A stretch of 64,000 nt of DNA. Source: Abyssogena phaseoliformis symbiont OG214 (GTDB lineage Bacteria > Pseudomonadota > Gammaproteobacteria > PS1 > Pseudothioglobaceae). The stretch's first letter is position 1; each line of letters starts with the position of its first letter. The notes beneath the pieces were generated by a model that worked only from the letters and a program-made list of their open reading frames with translations, was not told the DNA's origin and searched no databases. The stretch spans positions 930,001 to 994,000 of the forward strand of contig NZ_AP012977.1 of NCBI RefSeq assembly GCF_016592595.1, written 5' to 3'. The position numbers were made by a program, and so were the translations under genes. Below are positions 1 through 9,590 of the stretch, piece after piece.

Positions 1-264
1 ATTGCTCAGTATCTGCCACATCAATTAGCTGCATTTTACCATCTGCGGCTATCATTTTCAAAGCGTGATAGATTATCACGCTTTGATTACCTTCTGCTTT
101 TAACCTTTGTTTTAATTTTCTCCAATAAGCAGTTGAATTGCTGCTTTCGCTTAAAACTGCCGCCACATCAACAATAGAAAAAACCATTGTTCTTTTTCAC
201 CATCCCAGTGTGTTCTAATATTTTTATTTTTAAACAGTTTAATGGTTTGATTTTCTTTAGTCAT
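1..264 (-). pseudogene. BRO-family N-terminal domain protein, frameshifted and cut by window edge
   Basis: The reading frame starts at 264 and its ATG overlaps the hsdM stop (ATGA). It begins MTKENQTIKLFKNKNIRTHW, then shifts frame in a T run near 174-180. The continuation, with blocks such as SIVDVAAVL, AYWRKLKQRLKAEGN and DGKMQLIDVADTEQ, runs off the left edge. These blocks are typical of the BRO-N domain found in phage antirepressor-like proteins, which often sit inside bacterial type I restriction loci. Restoring one T joins the two frames. What lies to the left is not visible. The family assignment rests on remembered motifs; the frameshift is read directly. Confidence 0.7.
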
Positions 265-1747
265 ACCCCTAACTCTTGTAAATAGCCTTCCATTTGTTTT
301 TTAATGCTCACAAGTTCTTTTTCTATTTTGCTAATATCTTTTTTGGTTTGGGCAATATCCACAATTGCCTCTTCTTCAAAAGTATCGACATATCTTGGAA
401 TGTTGGGGTTGTGGTCATTTTCTTAGATTTCTTTAAGTGTGGCTAAATGGCTGTATTTTTCTAATTCTTTGCGGTTTTTATAGGTGGTTAAGATTTTATC
501 AATATGTAAGGGTTCGAGTATATTTTGATTTTTATTCTTAGTAAATTCTTTGCTTGCATCGATAAATAAGACATCGGTGTTTTGTCTGTTTTTCTTAAAA
601 ACTAAAATGGTTGCAGGGAATAGAAGTGCCAAAAAATAGATTGGCAGGTAAGCCAATAACGCAGTCCAATAAATTATTATCCAAAATTTGTTTTCTAATT
701 CTGCCTTCACTTGCCCCACGAAATAACACACCATGTGGTAGTATTACGCCCATTGTGCCTTCTGCATTTAGACTAGACAGCATATGCAAAACAAACACAT
801 AATCGCCTTTTGATTTAGGAGGTAAACCGTAATCAAAACGCTTATATAAATCATTCTCTAAATCATCACGCCCCATTTATCCAACGAAAAAGGTGGGTTT
901 GCCACGACTATATCGAATTTCATTAAATGGTTATTGTCTAAATGTAGGGGGTTTCTGAGTGTGTCACTCCAGCAAATATCTGCCTCGTTAATTTCATGTA
1001 AAAACATATTCATTTTGCTAAGGGTTTGGGTTTATCCGTTTTTCTCTTGGCCGAACAGGGCAAAATTGTTATTGCCTATTTCTTTAGCGGCTTTAATAAG
1101 TAACGAACCAGAACCACAAGCGGGGTCGTAAATTCTATCGCCCTCTTTAGCCCCTACCAATTTAGCCAATAAGATTGATACGCTACTTGGGGTGAAAAAC
1201 TTCCCGGCTTTTTTGCCCGCATCAGAGGCAAAATGGGCAATTAAAAACTCATAAACATCGCCAATAACATCATCCCCTACTAGCATTGATGGGAGTAAAT
1301 CCAATCTTGAATCAGCAAAATCTTCTAATAAATGTTTAAGTATGGCGTTTCTTTCTTTAGTGCGGCCTAAATTTACCTCATTATTAAAATCAATACTTCT
1401 AAAAATACCTTCTAATTTCTCAGGATTGTCTTCTTCAATTTTTTCCAATACTTTATTAATGACTTGCCCCAATTCACTCGACTCTTTTGTGTGAATAAGT
1501 ATTCAAAGGTGTATTTATCATCAAGAATAAATTTTTCAAGTTTGATGGCTTTAGCAATTCTATCTTTATTATTGTTATATTTTTTATGTAATAATTCTAA
1601 TTTTTCACGATAAAAATCAGACAAGTATTTAACAAATAACATTGTTAAAACATAGTCTTTATACTGCGTTCCATCTAGTGTGCCCCGAAAGGTATCGCAA
1701 GCCTTCCAAACAATATTGTTAATCGTTTCTTTTGTTGTCTTTGCCAT
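261..1747 (-). pseudogene. hsdM: type I restriction-modification methyltransferase subunit HsdM, multiply broken
   Basis: This would be the N6-adenine methyltransferase subunit of a type I restriction enzyme. From the ATG at 1747 the N-terminal domain is readable (YKDYVLTMLFVKYLSDFY). The SAM-binding motif DPACGSGSLLIKAA and the catalytic NPPF motif (coded near 900) both survive. The frame is broken at least five times: a frameshift near 1475, TAA at 1032-1034 after QEKNG, a frameshift near 876 in a G run, a frameshift near 615 (GTSIP to ATILVF), and TAA at 423-425 before a C-terminal tail ending at 261. The order S-like, M, BRO suggests a former operon. No hsdR is visible. The enzyme cannot be made as one chain. 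Confidence 0.9.
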
Positions 1748-2332
1748 TATTTTGCTCCTTGAAATTGTTTCATTATTGCATCTAGCATATTTTGGGTAAA
1801 AATTTGTTTTTTCTTGGTTAATTCCATCAGTAACGCCTGTTCTTTATAAAGTAAATCCATGGTTTTAATTACTTTTTTTTGCTGATATTGGTGGTAAAAA
1901 AACATCCAGTTCCGCAACATCTCCCGTTCTTATCATTGGTATGGCTGTACCTTTAACGGCTGTATTGAATATTTTTTGACTTTGTTTTGAATTGAGGTAA
2001 TACGCTAAAAACCTACTATTAATATTTTTATCGTTTAGCTTAATGACACTCATTAATGACGAAATAACCAGCCCTTGTGCATTTTTATCGATACAAATGG
2101 CAATATTTAGCGCCCTTAATCTGATAATAATATCATTTGTTCGGGTTAAGTATTCTGGCTTGATTTCGCTATTAGAAATAAACTCATCTAAAGAGTTTGG
2201 GTTTATTTTTGTTGAATTAGAAAAAGATTTTAAAGTAATTTTTTGATACTTTTTTTGCACATCATAGCACGCTGCTTTCTTACGTGAAAGCACTAAGCCT
2301 GTTTTGATTGTGGCAATATCTTTTAATCTCAT
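1747..2332 (-). pseudogene. half-size HsdS-like specificity subunit, frameshifted
   Basis: Starts MRLKDIATIKTGLVLSRKKA and reads as a single target-recognition domain (TRTNDIIIRLR, KGTAIPMIRTGDVAELDVFLPP), about 195 codons. Complete HsdS proteins have two such domains; half-size ones act as dimers. The frame breaks in an eight-base T run (1873-1880, A run on the coding strand). The correct continuation is a helical tail (DLLYKEQALLMEL) that stops at 1747-1749, overlapping the hsdM start (TAATG). One base of slippage separates the broken and intact frames. It lies directly upstream of hsdM on the same strand. Confidence 0.75.
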
Positions 2333-2414
2333 AACTCCATCATTAATGTCTATCTTAGAAATTATATATATAAAAAAAATTTAATATGTCTATGACTTAA
2401 ATAATACAAAAAAA

Positions 2415-3716
2415 TTAATATTTAATTTTTACAATCTCCTTAAACTCCTGCCCACGCTGTTCAAAATTATCAAACATATCAAAACTAGCACACCCTGGAG
2501 ATAATAGAATTGCGCCATTATTAATCATTGAACGGGCAATATTAACAGCCTCTTGCATGGTTTTGGCGTGATTGGTGTTCGTATTAATTTCTTGTTCAAA
2601 TTGTTGGATGCTTTGCCCTATGAGGACGACGTTAGTAATGCTTTTATTGATGAGTTTAAATAATAGGGTGTAGTCTTCTTGTTTGGCAATACCGCCTAGG
2701 ATTAATACGATATTTTGATGCTTGTGCATTAAGGCTTGGATTGCTGTTATGGTGGAGATTGCGTTGGTTGCTTTTGAGTCGTTGTAATAATCAATATTTT
2801 GTTTTTTTGCTACCCATTCAAGTCGGTGTTCTAGTCCTTTAAAGTTTTTAATGCTTTGTATCATGGACGTTATTGGCAGTTTGATTTGGTCGCCTAAAGC
2901 AAGGGCTGCAAGTATATTTCTTGTATTGTGTTCGCCAATCAGTTGCGCTTCGTTAATGCTCATTAGTATATCGTCACCTTTGAGTAGATAGTAGGTGTCG
3001 TGGCAAGTGACTGTGCCAAAATCATCTGCTTGTTCGGGTATGCTAATGCCAAAGTGCTTAGCATTAGCTTTTTTGGGTGCAAGTGGTTCATCTAAATTAA
3101 TCACTAAGTGCTGGCAGTGTTGATGTAGGCTTAATTTAGAATTGGTGTAGTGTTTAAAACTCTGGTATCGATCAAGATGATCAGGGGTAATGTTAAGCAC
3201 AACACCTGCTATTAAATTCAAATGATGGCTGTAATCTAGTTGATAACTGGACAGTTCTAATACGTAATACTCTATTTTATCATTTAAACAATCCAGTGCA
3301 GGCGTGCCAATATTGCCACCCATCGCGACTTGTATGCCTGCATCAGCAATCATTTGTGTTAATAATTGGGTGACTGTTGATTTACCATTAGAGCCAGTAA
3401 TGCCAATAATGGGTGCTTTTGCAAATCTTGAAAATAGTTCTATATCGCTGACAATAGGAATATTTTGCTTTTTTGCCCAGATGACAATGGATTCGTTTTG
3501 GGCAATACCAGGAGAGATGAAAATTTCATCAACACCTGTTAATAAATCCAATGTCCAAGCTCCAAGAGTGGGGGATGATTTTAAAAATTCATTGGTGTAT
3601 TTGGACAACAAAGGTGGGTTAGTGCGACTATCAGCAATCTTATAATCAATATTTTGTACTGATATAAAACGAGCGATTGAAAAACCTGTTTTTCCTAAGC
3701 CTAAAACCAGTTTCAT
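2415..3716 (-). CDS. murD: UDP-N-acetylmuramoylalanine--D-glutamate ligase
   Basis: Adds D-glutamate to UDP-MurNAc-L-Ala in the cytoplasm, the second amino-acid addition of peptidoglycan synthesis. The 433 residues match the usual MurD length. An N-terminal Rossmann-like segment (VLGLGKTGFSIARF) is followed by the Mur ligase ATP loop GITGSNGKST near residues 105-114, the central motif NITPDHLDRY, and a C-terminal block with YYNDSKATN and LSPGCASFDMF. It is complete and unbroken. It stands apart from the usual dcw cell-wall cluster, since neither murG nor ftsW is nearby. It is transcribed divergently from the BI-1 gene, with about 60 bases between them. Confidence 0.96.
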   Translation of the reverse strand: MKLVLGLGKTGFSIARFISVQNIDYKIADSRTNPPLLSKYTNEFLKSSPTLGAWTLDLLTGVDEIFISPGIAQNESIVIWAKKQNIPIVSDIELFSRFAKAPIIGITGSNGKSTVTQLLTQMIADAGIQVAMGGNIGTPALDCLNDKIEYYVLELSSYQLDYSHHLNLIAGVVLNITPDHLDRYQSFKHYTNSKLSLHQHCQHLVINLDEPLAPKKANAKHFGISIPEQADDFGTVTCHDTYYLLKGDDILMSINEAQLIGEHNTRNILAALALGDQIKLPITSMIQSIKNFKGLEHRLEWVAKKQNIDYYNDSKATNAISTITAIQALMHKHQNIVLILGGIAKQEDYTLLFKLINKSITNVVLIGQSIQQFEQEINTNTNHAKTMQEAVNIARSMINNGAILLSPGCASFDMFDNFEQRGQEFKEIVKIKY

Positions 3717-3775
3717 GTGTTTATTTCCTCTGTAAAATGGCAGTATTTTACACTTTTACATACGAGGCATAAATC

Positions 3776-4435
3776 ATGAATACAAACGTCAACACTCAAG
3801 CACGTAGCATTAGCATCAGTAGCGTTTTAAAAAACACGTATCAATTACTTTCTGCAACCTTATTATTTAGTGGGCTAATGGCTTATTTTGCCATGTCTTT
3901 AAACCTGCCATATTTTGGCCTTTTAATCACCCTTGGTGGTTATTTTGGCTTGCTGTATTTAACCAATAAACTGAAGAGTTCAAGTTACGGGATTTTAGCA
4001 GTGTTTGCATTAACAGGCTTTATGGGGCTAACATTAGGCCCTGTTATTGGTGCTTATACAACCGCCTTTTCAAATGGCTCTGAACTGATTGCTATGGCAA
4101 TGACGGGCACGGGACTTATCTTTTTATCGCTGTCTTTTTATGCCATTACTTCGGGCAAAGATTTTAGTTTTTTATCTGGTTTCTTAACGGCGGGTATTAT
4201 TGTGGCATTTTTAGCAGGAATTGCTGCTTATTTCTTTGCCATGCCAGCATTATCATTAACCGTATCTGCAGCGTTTATTTTACTAATGAGTGGTTTGATT
4301 TTATTTGAAACTTCAAATATTATCCGTGGTGGCGAGACCAATTACATCATGGCAACAGTAACCCTGTTTATTTCAATTTATAACTTATTTTTAAGTTTGT
4401 TGCAGTTGCTAGGTGTATTTTCTGGCGAAGATTAG
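3776..4435 (+). CDS. Bax inhibitor-1 family membrane protein (YccA-like)
   Basis: A 219-residue protein with about seven hydrophobic segments and a short polar N-terminus (MNTNVNTQARSISI). It belongs to the BI-1/YccA/YbhL family; E. coli YccA is known to modulate the FtsH membrane protease. Family hallmarks seen are the segment with GLTLGPVIGAY and the C-terminal FETSNIIRGGETNYIMATVTL. The inner-membrane location and a role in membrane quality control are inferred from the family. It is intact, and the broken rppH follows 19 bases downstream. Confidence 0.85.
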   Translation: MNTNVNTQARSISISSVLKNTYQLLSATLLFSGLMAYFAMSLNLPYFGLLITLGGYFGLLYLTNKLKSSSYGILAVFALTGFMGLTLGPVIGAYTTAFSNGSELIAMAMTGTGLIFLSLSFYAITSGKDFSFLSGFLTAGIIVAFLAGIAAYFFAMPALSLTVSAAFILLMSGLILFETSNIIRGGETNYIMATVTLFISIYNLFLSLLQLLGVFSGED

Positions 4436-4454
4436 CCACTGACGTAAAAGTAGT

Positions 4455-4892
4455 ATGATTGATAGTGAGGACTATCGGGCTAATGTTGGCATTGTTATTA
4501 CTAATGACAAACAACAAGTACTTCTAGCCAAGCGCCTTAAACAAGATTCTTGGCAATTACCACAAGGTGAAAGTGAGTTGGATGCACTTTTTCAAGAACT
4601 TAATGAATAAATTGGCCTGTCCTCTGAACATGTAAGTGTTCTTGCCAAAACGCCTAAATGGCTACGTTATGGTTTACCCAATTACCACATTAAGCGCAAA
4701 CAAAAACCTGTATGCATTGGTCAAAAACAAGTTTGGTTTTTACTGCGTCTTTTCTCAGATAAAAACAATATCAAGCTAGACACACATACACAGGTAGAAT
4801 TTGATGATTGGGCATGGGTAGATTATTGGCGTCCTATTGAAGATGTGATTGATTTTAAAAAGCCAATTTATGAAGATATGCTAAAGCTCTAG
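4455..4892 (+). pseudogene. rppH: RNA pyrophosphohydrolase (Nudix), disabled inside the Nudix box
   Basis: RppH removes pyrophosphate from mRNA 5' ends to start decay. The frame starts [20 protein letters not shown], and later KTPKWLRYGLPNYHIKRK and GQKQVWFLLRL are typical RppH blocks. The Nudix box is damaged twice. After WQLPQG about four residues are missing compared with the expected GxE-containing loop, and the codon after QELNE is TAA (4608-4610) where a glutamate is expected. The rest of the frame is open to TAG at 4890-4892. A truncated product of 51 residues could not bind the catalytic metals. Confidence 0.88.
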
Positions 4893-5032
4893 CACCTGTG
4901 CTTTTTAATAATCAACACAAAATTCCTAATCAATATTTACGATTTACGCCCACTTAAATGTTCAGCGATTGTTTTAGACAAATAAACCACCGCTCCGTTC
5001 AATAACTCTATATATAAAAACATCCTATTTGG

Positions 5033-5038
5033 TATAAT
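5033..5038 (+). promoter_or_regulatory. probable -10 box of the hom-thrC-cysM promoter
   Basis: A perfect TATAAT lies 28 bases before the GTG start of hom, in an A+T-rich gap after the rppH pseudogene. No convincing -35 hexamer is seen at 17 bases, so the promoter may rely on other contacts. Confidence 0.45.
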
Positions 5039-5066
5039 GCCTTTTTAGTTTTTAGGGATTTTTCTT

Positions 5067-6344
5067 GTGAATATTGGAATTTTAGGGCTGGGTACTGTCG
5101 GTGGTGGCGTGGTGAATGTGTTAAACAAAAACCAAGCACAAATTACGCGCCGATCTGGCGATAGTATTAACGTCACTCATGCAGCTGTAAGAGACACAAC
5201 CCAAACACGCATTTGCCCTATTGAGCATATTAAACTAACTCAAGACCCGTTTGAGATTGTTAATAATGATGATATTGATGTCGTTTTAGAATTAATGGGT
5301 GGTACAGGTTTGGCTAAAGATTTGGTCGAGCAAGCCATTAAAAATAGCAAACATGTCGTTACTGCCAACAAAGCTTTAATTGCCATACATGGTAACGAAC
5401 TACTAGCTTTGGCAAAAGATAATAACACGTATCTTTTGTTTGAAGCGGCTGTTGCGGGCGGTATTCCTATTTTAAAATCTTTAGAGCAAGGCTTAAGTGC
5501 CAATCAAATTGAATTAGTTGCTGGCATTATTAATGGCACAAGTAACTTTATCCTAACCGAAATGCGCAACAAAGATAGAGATTTTGAAGACGTTCTTAAA
5601 GAGGCGCAAGCACTGGGCTACGCTGAAGCTGACCCTACTTTTGATGTCGAAGGTATTGATGCGGCGCATAAATTAGTCATTCTCGCCTCAATGGCATTTG
5701 GCTGTAAATTACAATTTAATCAAGTTTCAACACAAGGTATTAGCAAAATCAGTGGTGAAGATATTGCTTTTTCAGCAGAATTGGGTTACATTATTAAACA
5801 CCTAGGTATTGCTAAAAAACTAGATAGCAAGTTACAAATGCATGTACACCCAACTTTAGTACCTAAAACTCATCTACTGTCCAATGTTGATGGTGTTATG
5901 AATGGCGTATTAGTCAAAGGCAATGCAGTTGGTGAAACGCTTTATTATGGTGCAGGTGCAGGTGCTGAGGCAACGGCAAGTAGTGTTATTGCTGATTTGG
6001 TTGATATTATCAAAGGCACTATAAATCATGATATTTTGGGCTGGCAATCATTAATAAACATTCCAAAGTGTAAAACTGATGATATTGAAAGCGTTTTCTA
6101 CTTGCGTTTATTAGCCACTGACAAGCCAGGGGTTTTGGCAGACATTACAGCAACCTTGGCCAATCATAACATTAGTGTAGAGGCTGTTATACAAAAGCAA
6201 ATTGATCAAAAAAATAATGCACACATTGCCATCATTACCAATCTTATCAAAACCAGTGAACTGAATAAGGCAGTGACAGAAATTCAAACCCATGACTACG
6301 TTCAAGAAGATGTTAAAATTATCTTTGTTGAAACACTTAATTAA
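5067..6344 (+). CDS. hom: homoserine dehydrogenase
   Basis: Reduces aspartate semialdehyde to homoserine, leading to threonine and methionine. The 425-residue protein starts at GTG with the NAD(P)-binding loop GILGLGTVGGG at residues 4-14. It continues with the catalytic-domain blocks TANKALIA, AAVAGGIPILKSL and GIINGTSNFILTEM, and ends with an ACT regulatory domain (about 350-425, beginning VFYLRLLATDKPGVLADI). The ACT domain suggests feedback control by threonine, as in monofunctional homologues. It is followed after 9 bases by thrC, then cysM and a ClC gene, in an apparent operon. Confidence 0.96.
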   Translation: MNIGILGLGTVGGGVVNVLNKNQAQITRRSGDSINVTHAAVRDTTQTRICPIEHIKLTQDPFEIVNNDDIDVVLELMGGTGLAKDLVEQAIKNSKHVVTANKALIAIHGNELLALAKDNNTYLLFEAAVAGGIPILKSLEQGLSANQIELVAGIINGTSNFILTEMRNKDRDFEDVLKEAQALGYAEADPTFDVEGIDAAHKLVILASMAFGCKLQFNQVSTQGISKISGEDIAFSAELGYIIKHLGIAKKLDSKLQMHVHPTLVPKTHLLSNVDGVMNGVLVKGNAVGETLYYGAGAGAEATASSVIADLVDIIKGTINHDILGWQSLINIPKCKTDDIESVFYLRLLATDKPGVLADITATLANHNISVEAVIQKQIDQKNNAHIAIITNLIKTSELNKAVTEIQTHDYVQEDVKIIFVETLN

Positions 6345-6353
6345 GGAAAAAAA

Positions 6354-7418
6354 ATGAGATATACCGGCTTAATTGAACGCTATAAAGACAGACTCCCTGT
6401 GGATGACAGTACTCGAATTATTAGTTTAGGTGAGGGAAATACGCCACTCATTCGGCTAGAAAATATTCCTAAAGAACTGGGTAAAGATGTTGATATTTAT
6501 ATCAAATACGAAGGCCTAAACCCCACAGGTTCATTTAAAGACCGCGGCATGACCATGGCAGTTACCAAAGCAGTAGAATCTGGCTCTAAAGCAATTATTT
6601 GCGCCTCTACAGGTAACACCTCAGCATCTGCTGCGGCTTACGCTGCGCGTGCTGGTATTAAAGCGTTTGTGCTGATTCCTGAAGGAAAAATTACACTGGC
6701 TAAATTAGCGCAAGCAATGATTCATAGTGCGGTTATTATACAAATCAAAGGTGACTTTGACGATGGCATGCGTTTGGTTAAAGAGGTGGCTGAACATACG
6801 TCAGTATCCATTGTTAATTCAATCAATCCATTTCGCCTACAAGGTCAAAAAACTGCTGCCTTTGAAATTATAGAAGAGCTTGGCTACGCACCGGATTATC
6901 ACTGCCTGCCTGTGGGCAATGCAGGGAATATTTCAGCCCATTGGATGGGATATACAGAATATCATAAAGAAGGTAAAGTAAACAATACACCTAGAATGGT
7001 TGGCTATCAAGCAGCAGGCTCTGCGCCTTTTGTTAAGGGCGCAATGGTAGACAACCCCGAAACCATTGCAACTGCCATTCGTATTGGTCATCCCCAAAGT
7101 TGGGGCTTGGCACACAAAGTTGAGAAAGAATCAGGTGGCTGGTTTGATGCATTAACCGATGAAGAAATTCTAAGTGCACAAAAACTACTCACTGAAAAAG
7201 AAGGGATTTTTTGTGAGCCTGCATCAGCGACCTCATTAGCAGGTGCAATGCATGACATTAAGAGTGGTAGAATTCCTGAAGGTTCTAAAATCGTTTGCAC
7301 CTTAACAGGTCATGGCTTAAAAGACCCTGATACAGCAATTTCACAATACACCAATCAAATGATTAACATTAACCCAGTGATGAGTGAAGTCAAAGACGCC
7401 ATTTTAAACAACATGTAA
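6354..7418 (+). CDS. thrC: threonine synthase
   Basis: Converts O-phosphohomoserine to threonine with pyridoxal phosphate. It has 354 residues, the compact form of the family. The PLP lysine lies in NPTGSFKDRGM (K62), with the phosphate-binding stretch ASTGNTSASAAAYAARAG downstream. Its position directly after hom makes a short threonine operon. A homoserine kinase gene is not in this window. Confidence 0.96.
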   Translation: MRYTGLIERYKDRLPVDDSTRIISLGEGNTPLIRLENIPKELGKDVDIYIKYEGLNPTGSFKDRGMTMAVTKAVESGSKAIICASTGNTSASAAAYAARAGIKAFVLIPEGKITLAKLAQAMIHSAVIIQIKGDFDDGMRLVKEVAEHTSVSIVNSINPFRLQGQKTAAFEIIEELGYAPDYHCLPVGNAGNISAHWMGYTEYHKEGKVNNTPRMVGYQAAGSAPFVKGAMVDNPETIATAIRIGHPQSWGLAHKVEKESGGWFDALTDEEILSAQKLLTEKEGIFCEPASATSLAGAMHDIKSGRIPEGSKIVCTLTGHGLKDPDTAISQYTNQMININPVMSEVKDAILNNM

Positions 7419-7431
7419 TTTTAACTAAAAA

Positions 7432-8322
7432 GTGATGACATTCAAAACCATAGAGCAGACCATTGGCAATACACCTTTAGTCAAACTTAAGCGGCTCAAC
7501 CCTAATTCATCAAACACCATCTTACTCAAACTAGAAGGCAACAACCCCGCGGGTTCGGTTAAAGATAGAGCTGCACTTAACATGGTGTTGAATAGTGAAA
7601 AACGAGGTGAAATATCCCCTGGTGACACCTTGATTGAAGCCACTAGCGGCAATACTGGTATTGCGCTCGCTATGGTAGCAGCCATCAAGGGTTATAAAAT
7701 GATTTTAATTATGCCTAATCATCTTTCACAAGAAAGGCGTGATGCCATGAGTGCTTATGGCGCTCAACTTATCTTAGTAACTAAAGATGAAGGCATGGAG
7801 GGTGCTAGAGATTTGGCTGATAAAATGGAAAAGCAAGGCAAGGGTAAACAGCTTGATCAATTCTCTAACTCAGACAATCCAAATGCTCATATTAATACAA
7901 CTGCACAAGAAATTTGGCAAGATACACAAGGATCAATCACCCATTTTGTCTCTGCCATGGGAACGACTGGCACGATTATGGGCGTGTCAGACAGTTTGAA
8001 GGCAAAAAACCCAGCCATTCAAATTATTGGCGTACAACCCGAAGATGGCGCGCAAATTGCTGGCATTCGCCGTTGGCCAAAAGCATACTTGCCAAAAATA
8101 TTTGACCGTTCCAAGGTGGATACCATTATGGATATTTCACAAACTTCAGCAGAACAAACTACACGAGACTTGGCGACAATAGAGGGTATTTTTGCTGGTG
8201 TATCTTCTGGTGGTGCTGTATCGGCAGCCATTGAATTGTCCAAACAAGCTAATAATGCCATTATTGTTACTATTGCTTGTGACCGAGGAGACCGTTACTT
8301 ATCAACTGGATTGTTTAGTTGA
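7432..8322 (+). CDS. cysM: cysteine synthase B
   Basis: A PLP-dependent O-acetylserine sulfhydrylase that makes cysteine from sulfide or thiosulfate. The 296 residues fit CysM rather than the longer CysK. Seen are TIGNTPLVKL at the N-terminus, the PLP lysine in NPAGSVKDRAA (K44) and the loop EATSGNTGIALAM. The start may be the GTG at 7432 or the adjacent ATG at 7435. CysM is suited to a cell rich in thiosulfate; that link to sulfur metabolism is an inference. Its TGA overlaps the TTG start of the next gene. Confidence 0.93.
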   Translation: MMTFKTIEQTIGNTPLVKLKRLNPNSSNTILLKLEGNNPAGSVKDRAALNMVLNSEKRGEISPGDTLIEATSGNTGIALAMVAAIKGYKMILIMPNHLSQERRDAMSAYGAQLILVTKDEGMEGARDLADKMEKQGKGKQLDQFSNSDNPNAHINTTAQEIWQDTQGSITHFVSAMGTTGTIMGVSDSLKAKNPAIQIIGVQPEDGAQIAGIRRWPKAYLPKIFDRSKVDTIMDISQTSAEQTTRDLATIEGIFAGVSSGGAVSAAIELSKQANNAIIVTIACDRGDRYLSTGLFS

Positions 8323-9590
8323 AAAGATATCTTTCGCATCAACTTCCTAGTAGGCTAAAAACTTATACATCCTTAATACTGAGCAGTATTATTACTGTGA
8401 TTGCTATTGATTTTTTTCTTGCTTCTAGTGATTATGCTCAACACACATTCAAGCATTTAATTGCCTCAAAGCCTTATTTAAGTTTTGCCATTACACCCAT
8501 TGTTTTTGTATTGATTGTTTATATTGCTAAGTATTTTTGCCATTATGTTCAAGGCAGTGGCATTCCACAATTAATCGCTGCTAATGATTCTCGTAATAAA
8601 TCCATACGTGAAAAACTCTTGTCATTTAGGGTGGCAATTGGAAAAATTGTACTTATTTTTATGGGCATGCTTGGTGGTGCACCTATTGGCATTGAAGGGC
8701 CTAGTATTCATATTGGTGGTTCAATATTTTTTGGCTTTAATCAATTCATTAAATTCAAACGCAAACTGCTTATCCATTCACTTATTGCGATTGGTGGTAG
8801 TGCTGGGCTTATCGTCGCCTTTAATGCACCAATTGCGGGTTTTTTATTTAGCTTTGAAGAGACAGGTCGTCAACTCAAAAAACAAGCACTGGTTTTAATC
8901 GCCATCATGAGTGGCTTGGTTTACTTATTGGCAGTTATATATCGTGGTAATGATGTCTACTTAAGTGATATGTCAGCTTATTTTATTGATTTGACATTAA
9001 TTTGGCAATTACTGCCATTAGCGATATTTTCTGGTATTTTAGGTGGTTTATTCTCAAAAACCATTCTTTACTTAATTAAGAAATTCATTGCGCACACCAA
9101 AACTAAAGTTGTCGTAGTTGCCTTAATGTTAGGTTTAATTATTGCGTTATTTAACTACCTTTCTAAAGGTCAAATTGCAGGCTCTGGTCGTGAAGAAGTG
9201 TTATTAATGTTAGCCGGGCATCAGCTGGGTAGTGACTTTGTTGTGATGAAATATCTATCAACGCTAAGTTCTCTAGCCTCCACCATTCCTGGTGGTTTAT
9301 TCATGCCTAGTATTTCTATTGGTGCTGGTATTGGTAGTGAAGTGGGGCATTATTATTCACAAATCAGCCCGCAAATTATTATCATTATGGCAATGGTTAC
9401 TTATTTAAGTGCTGTTATTAGAGCGCCACTGACCAGTGCCTTTGTTATTTTAGAGATGACAAATACACTTAATTTACTCATTCCAGCGCTGATTATTGCC
9501 TTTATCGCTAATTGGATGTCTAAACAAATATCCACGCCACCAATCTATGAGGCATTGGCTGAGAGTTACTTAAAGTTAACGCAAAAATAA
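8319..9590 (+). CDS. ClC-family chloride channel/antiporter
   Basis: A 423-residue polytopic inner-membrane protein of the ClC family, which moves chloride, often in exchange for protons. The selectivity motifs are visible: GSGIPQ near residues 79-84, GIEGPS near 124-129, containing the gating glutamate, and GGLFMPSISIGAG near 325. The second motif carries Ile where Arg or Lys is usual (GREGP/GKEGP). A CBS domain is absent. The TTG start overlaps the cysM stop, which indicates translational coupling at the end of the hom operon. Confidence 0.85.
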   Translation: MKRYLSHQLPSRLKTYTSLILSSIITVIAIDFFLASSDYAQHTFKHLIASKPYLSFAITPIVFVLIVYIAKYFCHYVQGSGIPQLIAANDSRNKSIREKLLSFRVAIGKIVLIFMGMLGGAPIGIEGPSIHIGGSIFFGFNQFIKFKRKLLIHSLIAIGGSAGLIVAFNAPIAGFLFSFEETGRQLKKQALVLIAIMSGLVYLLAVIYRGNDVYLSDMSAYFIDLTLIWQLLPLAIFSGILGGLFSKTILYLIKKFIAHTKTKVVVVALMLGLIIALFNYLSKGQIAGSGREEVLLMLAGHQLGSDFVVMKYLSTLSSLASTIPGGLFMPSISIGAGIGSEVGHYYSQISPQIIIIMAMVTYLSAVIRAPLTSAFVILEMTNTLNLLIPALIIAFIANWMSKQISTPPIYEALAESYLKLTQK

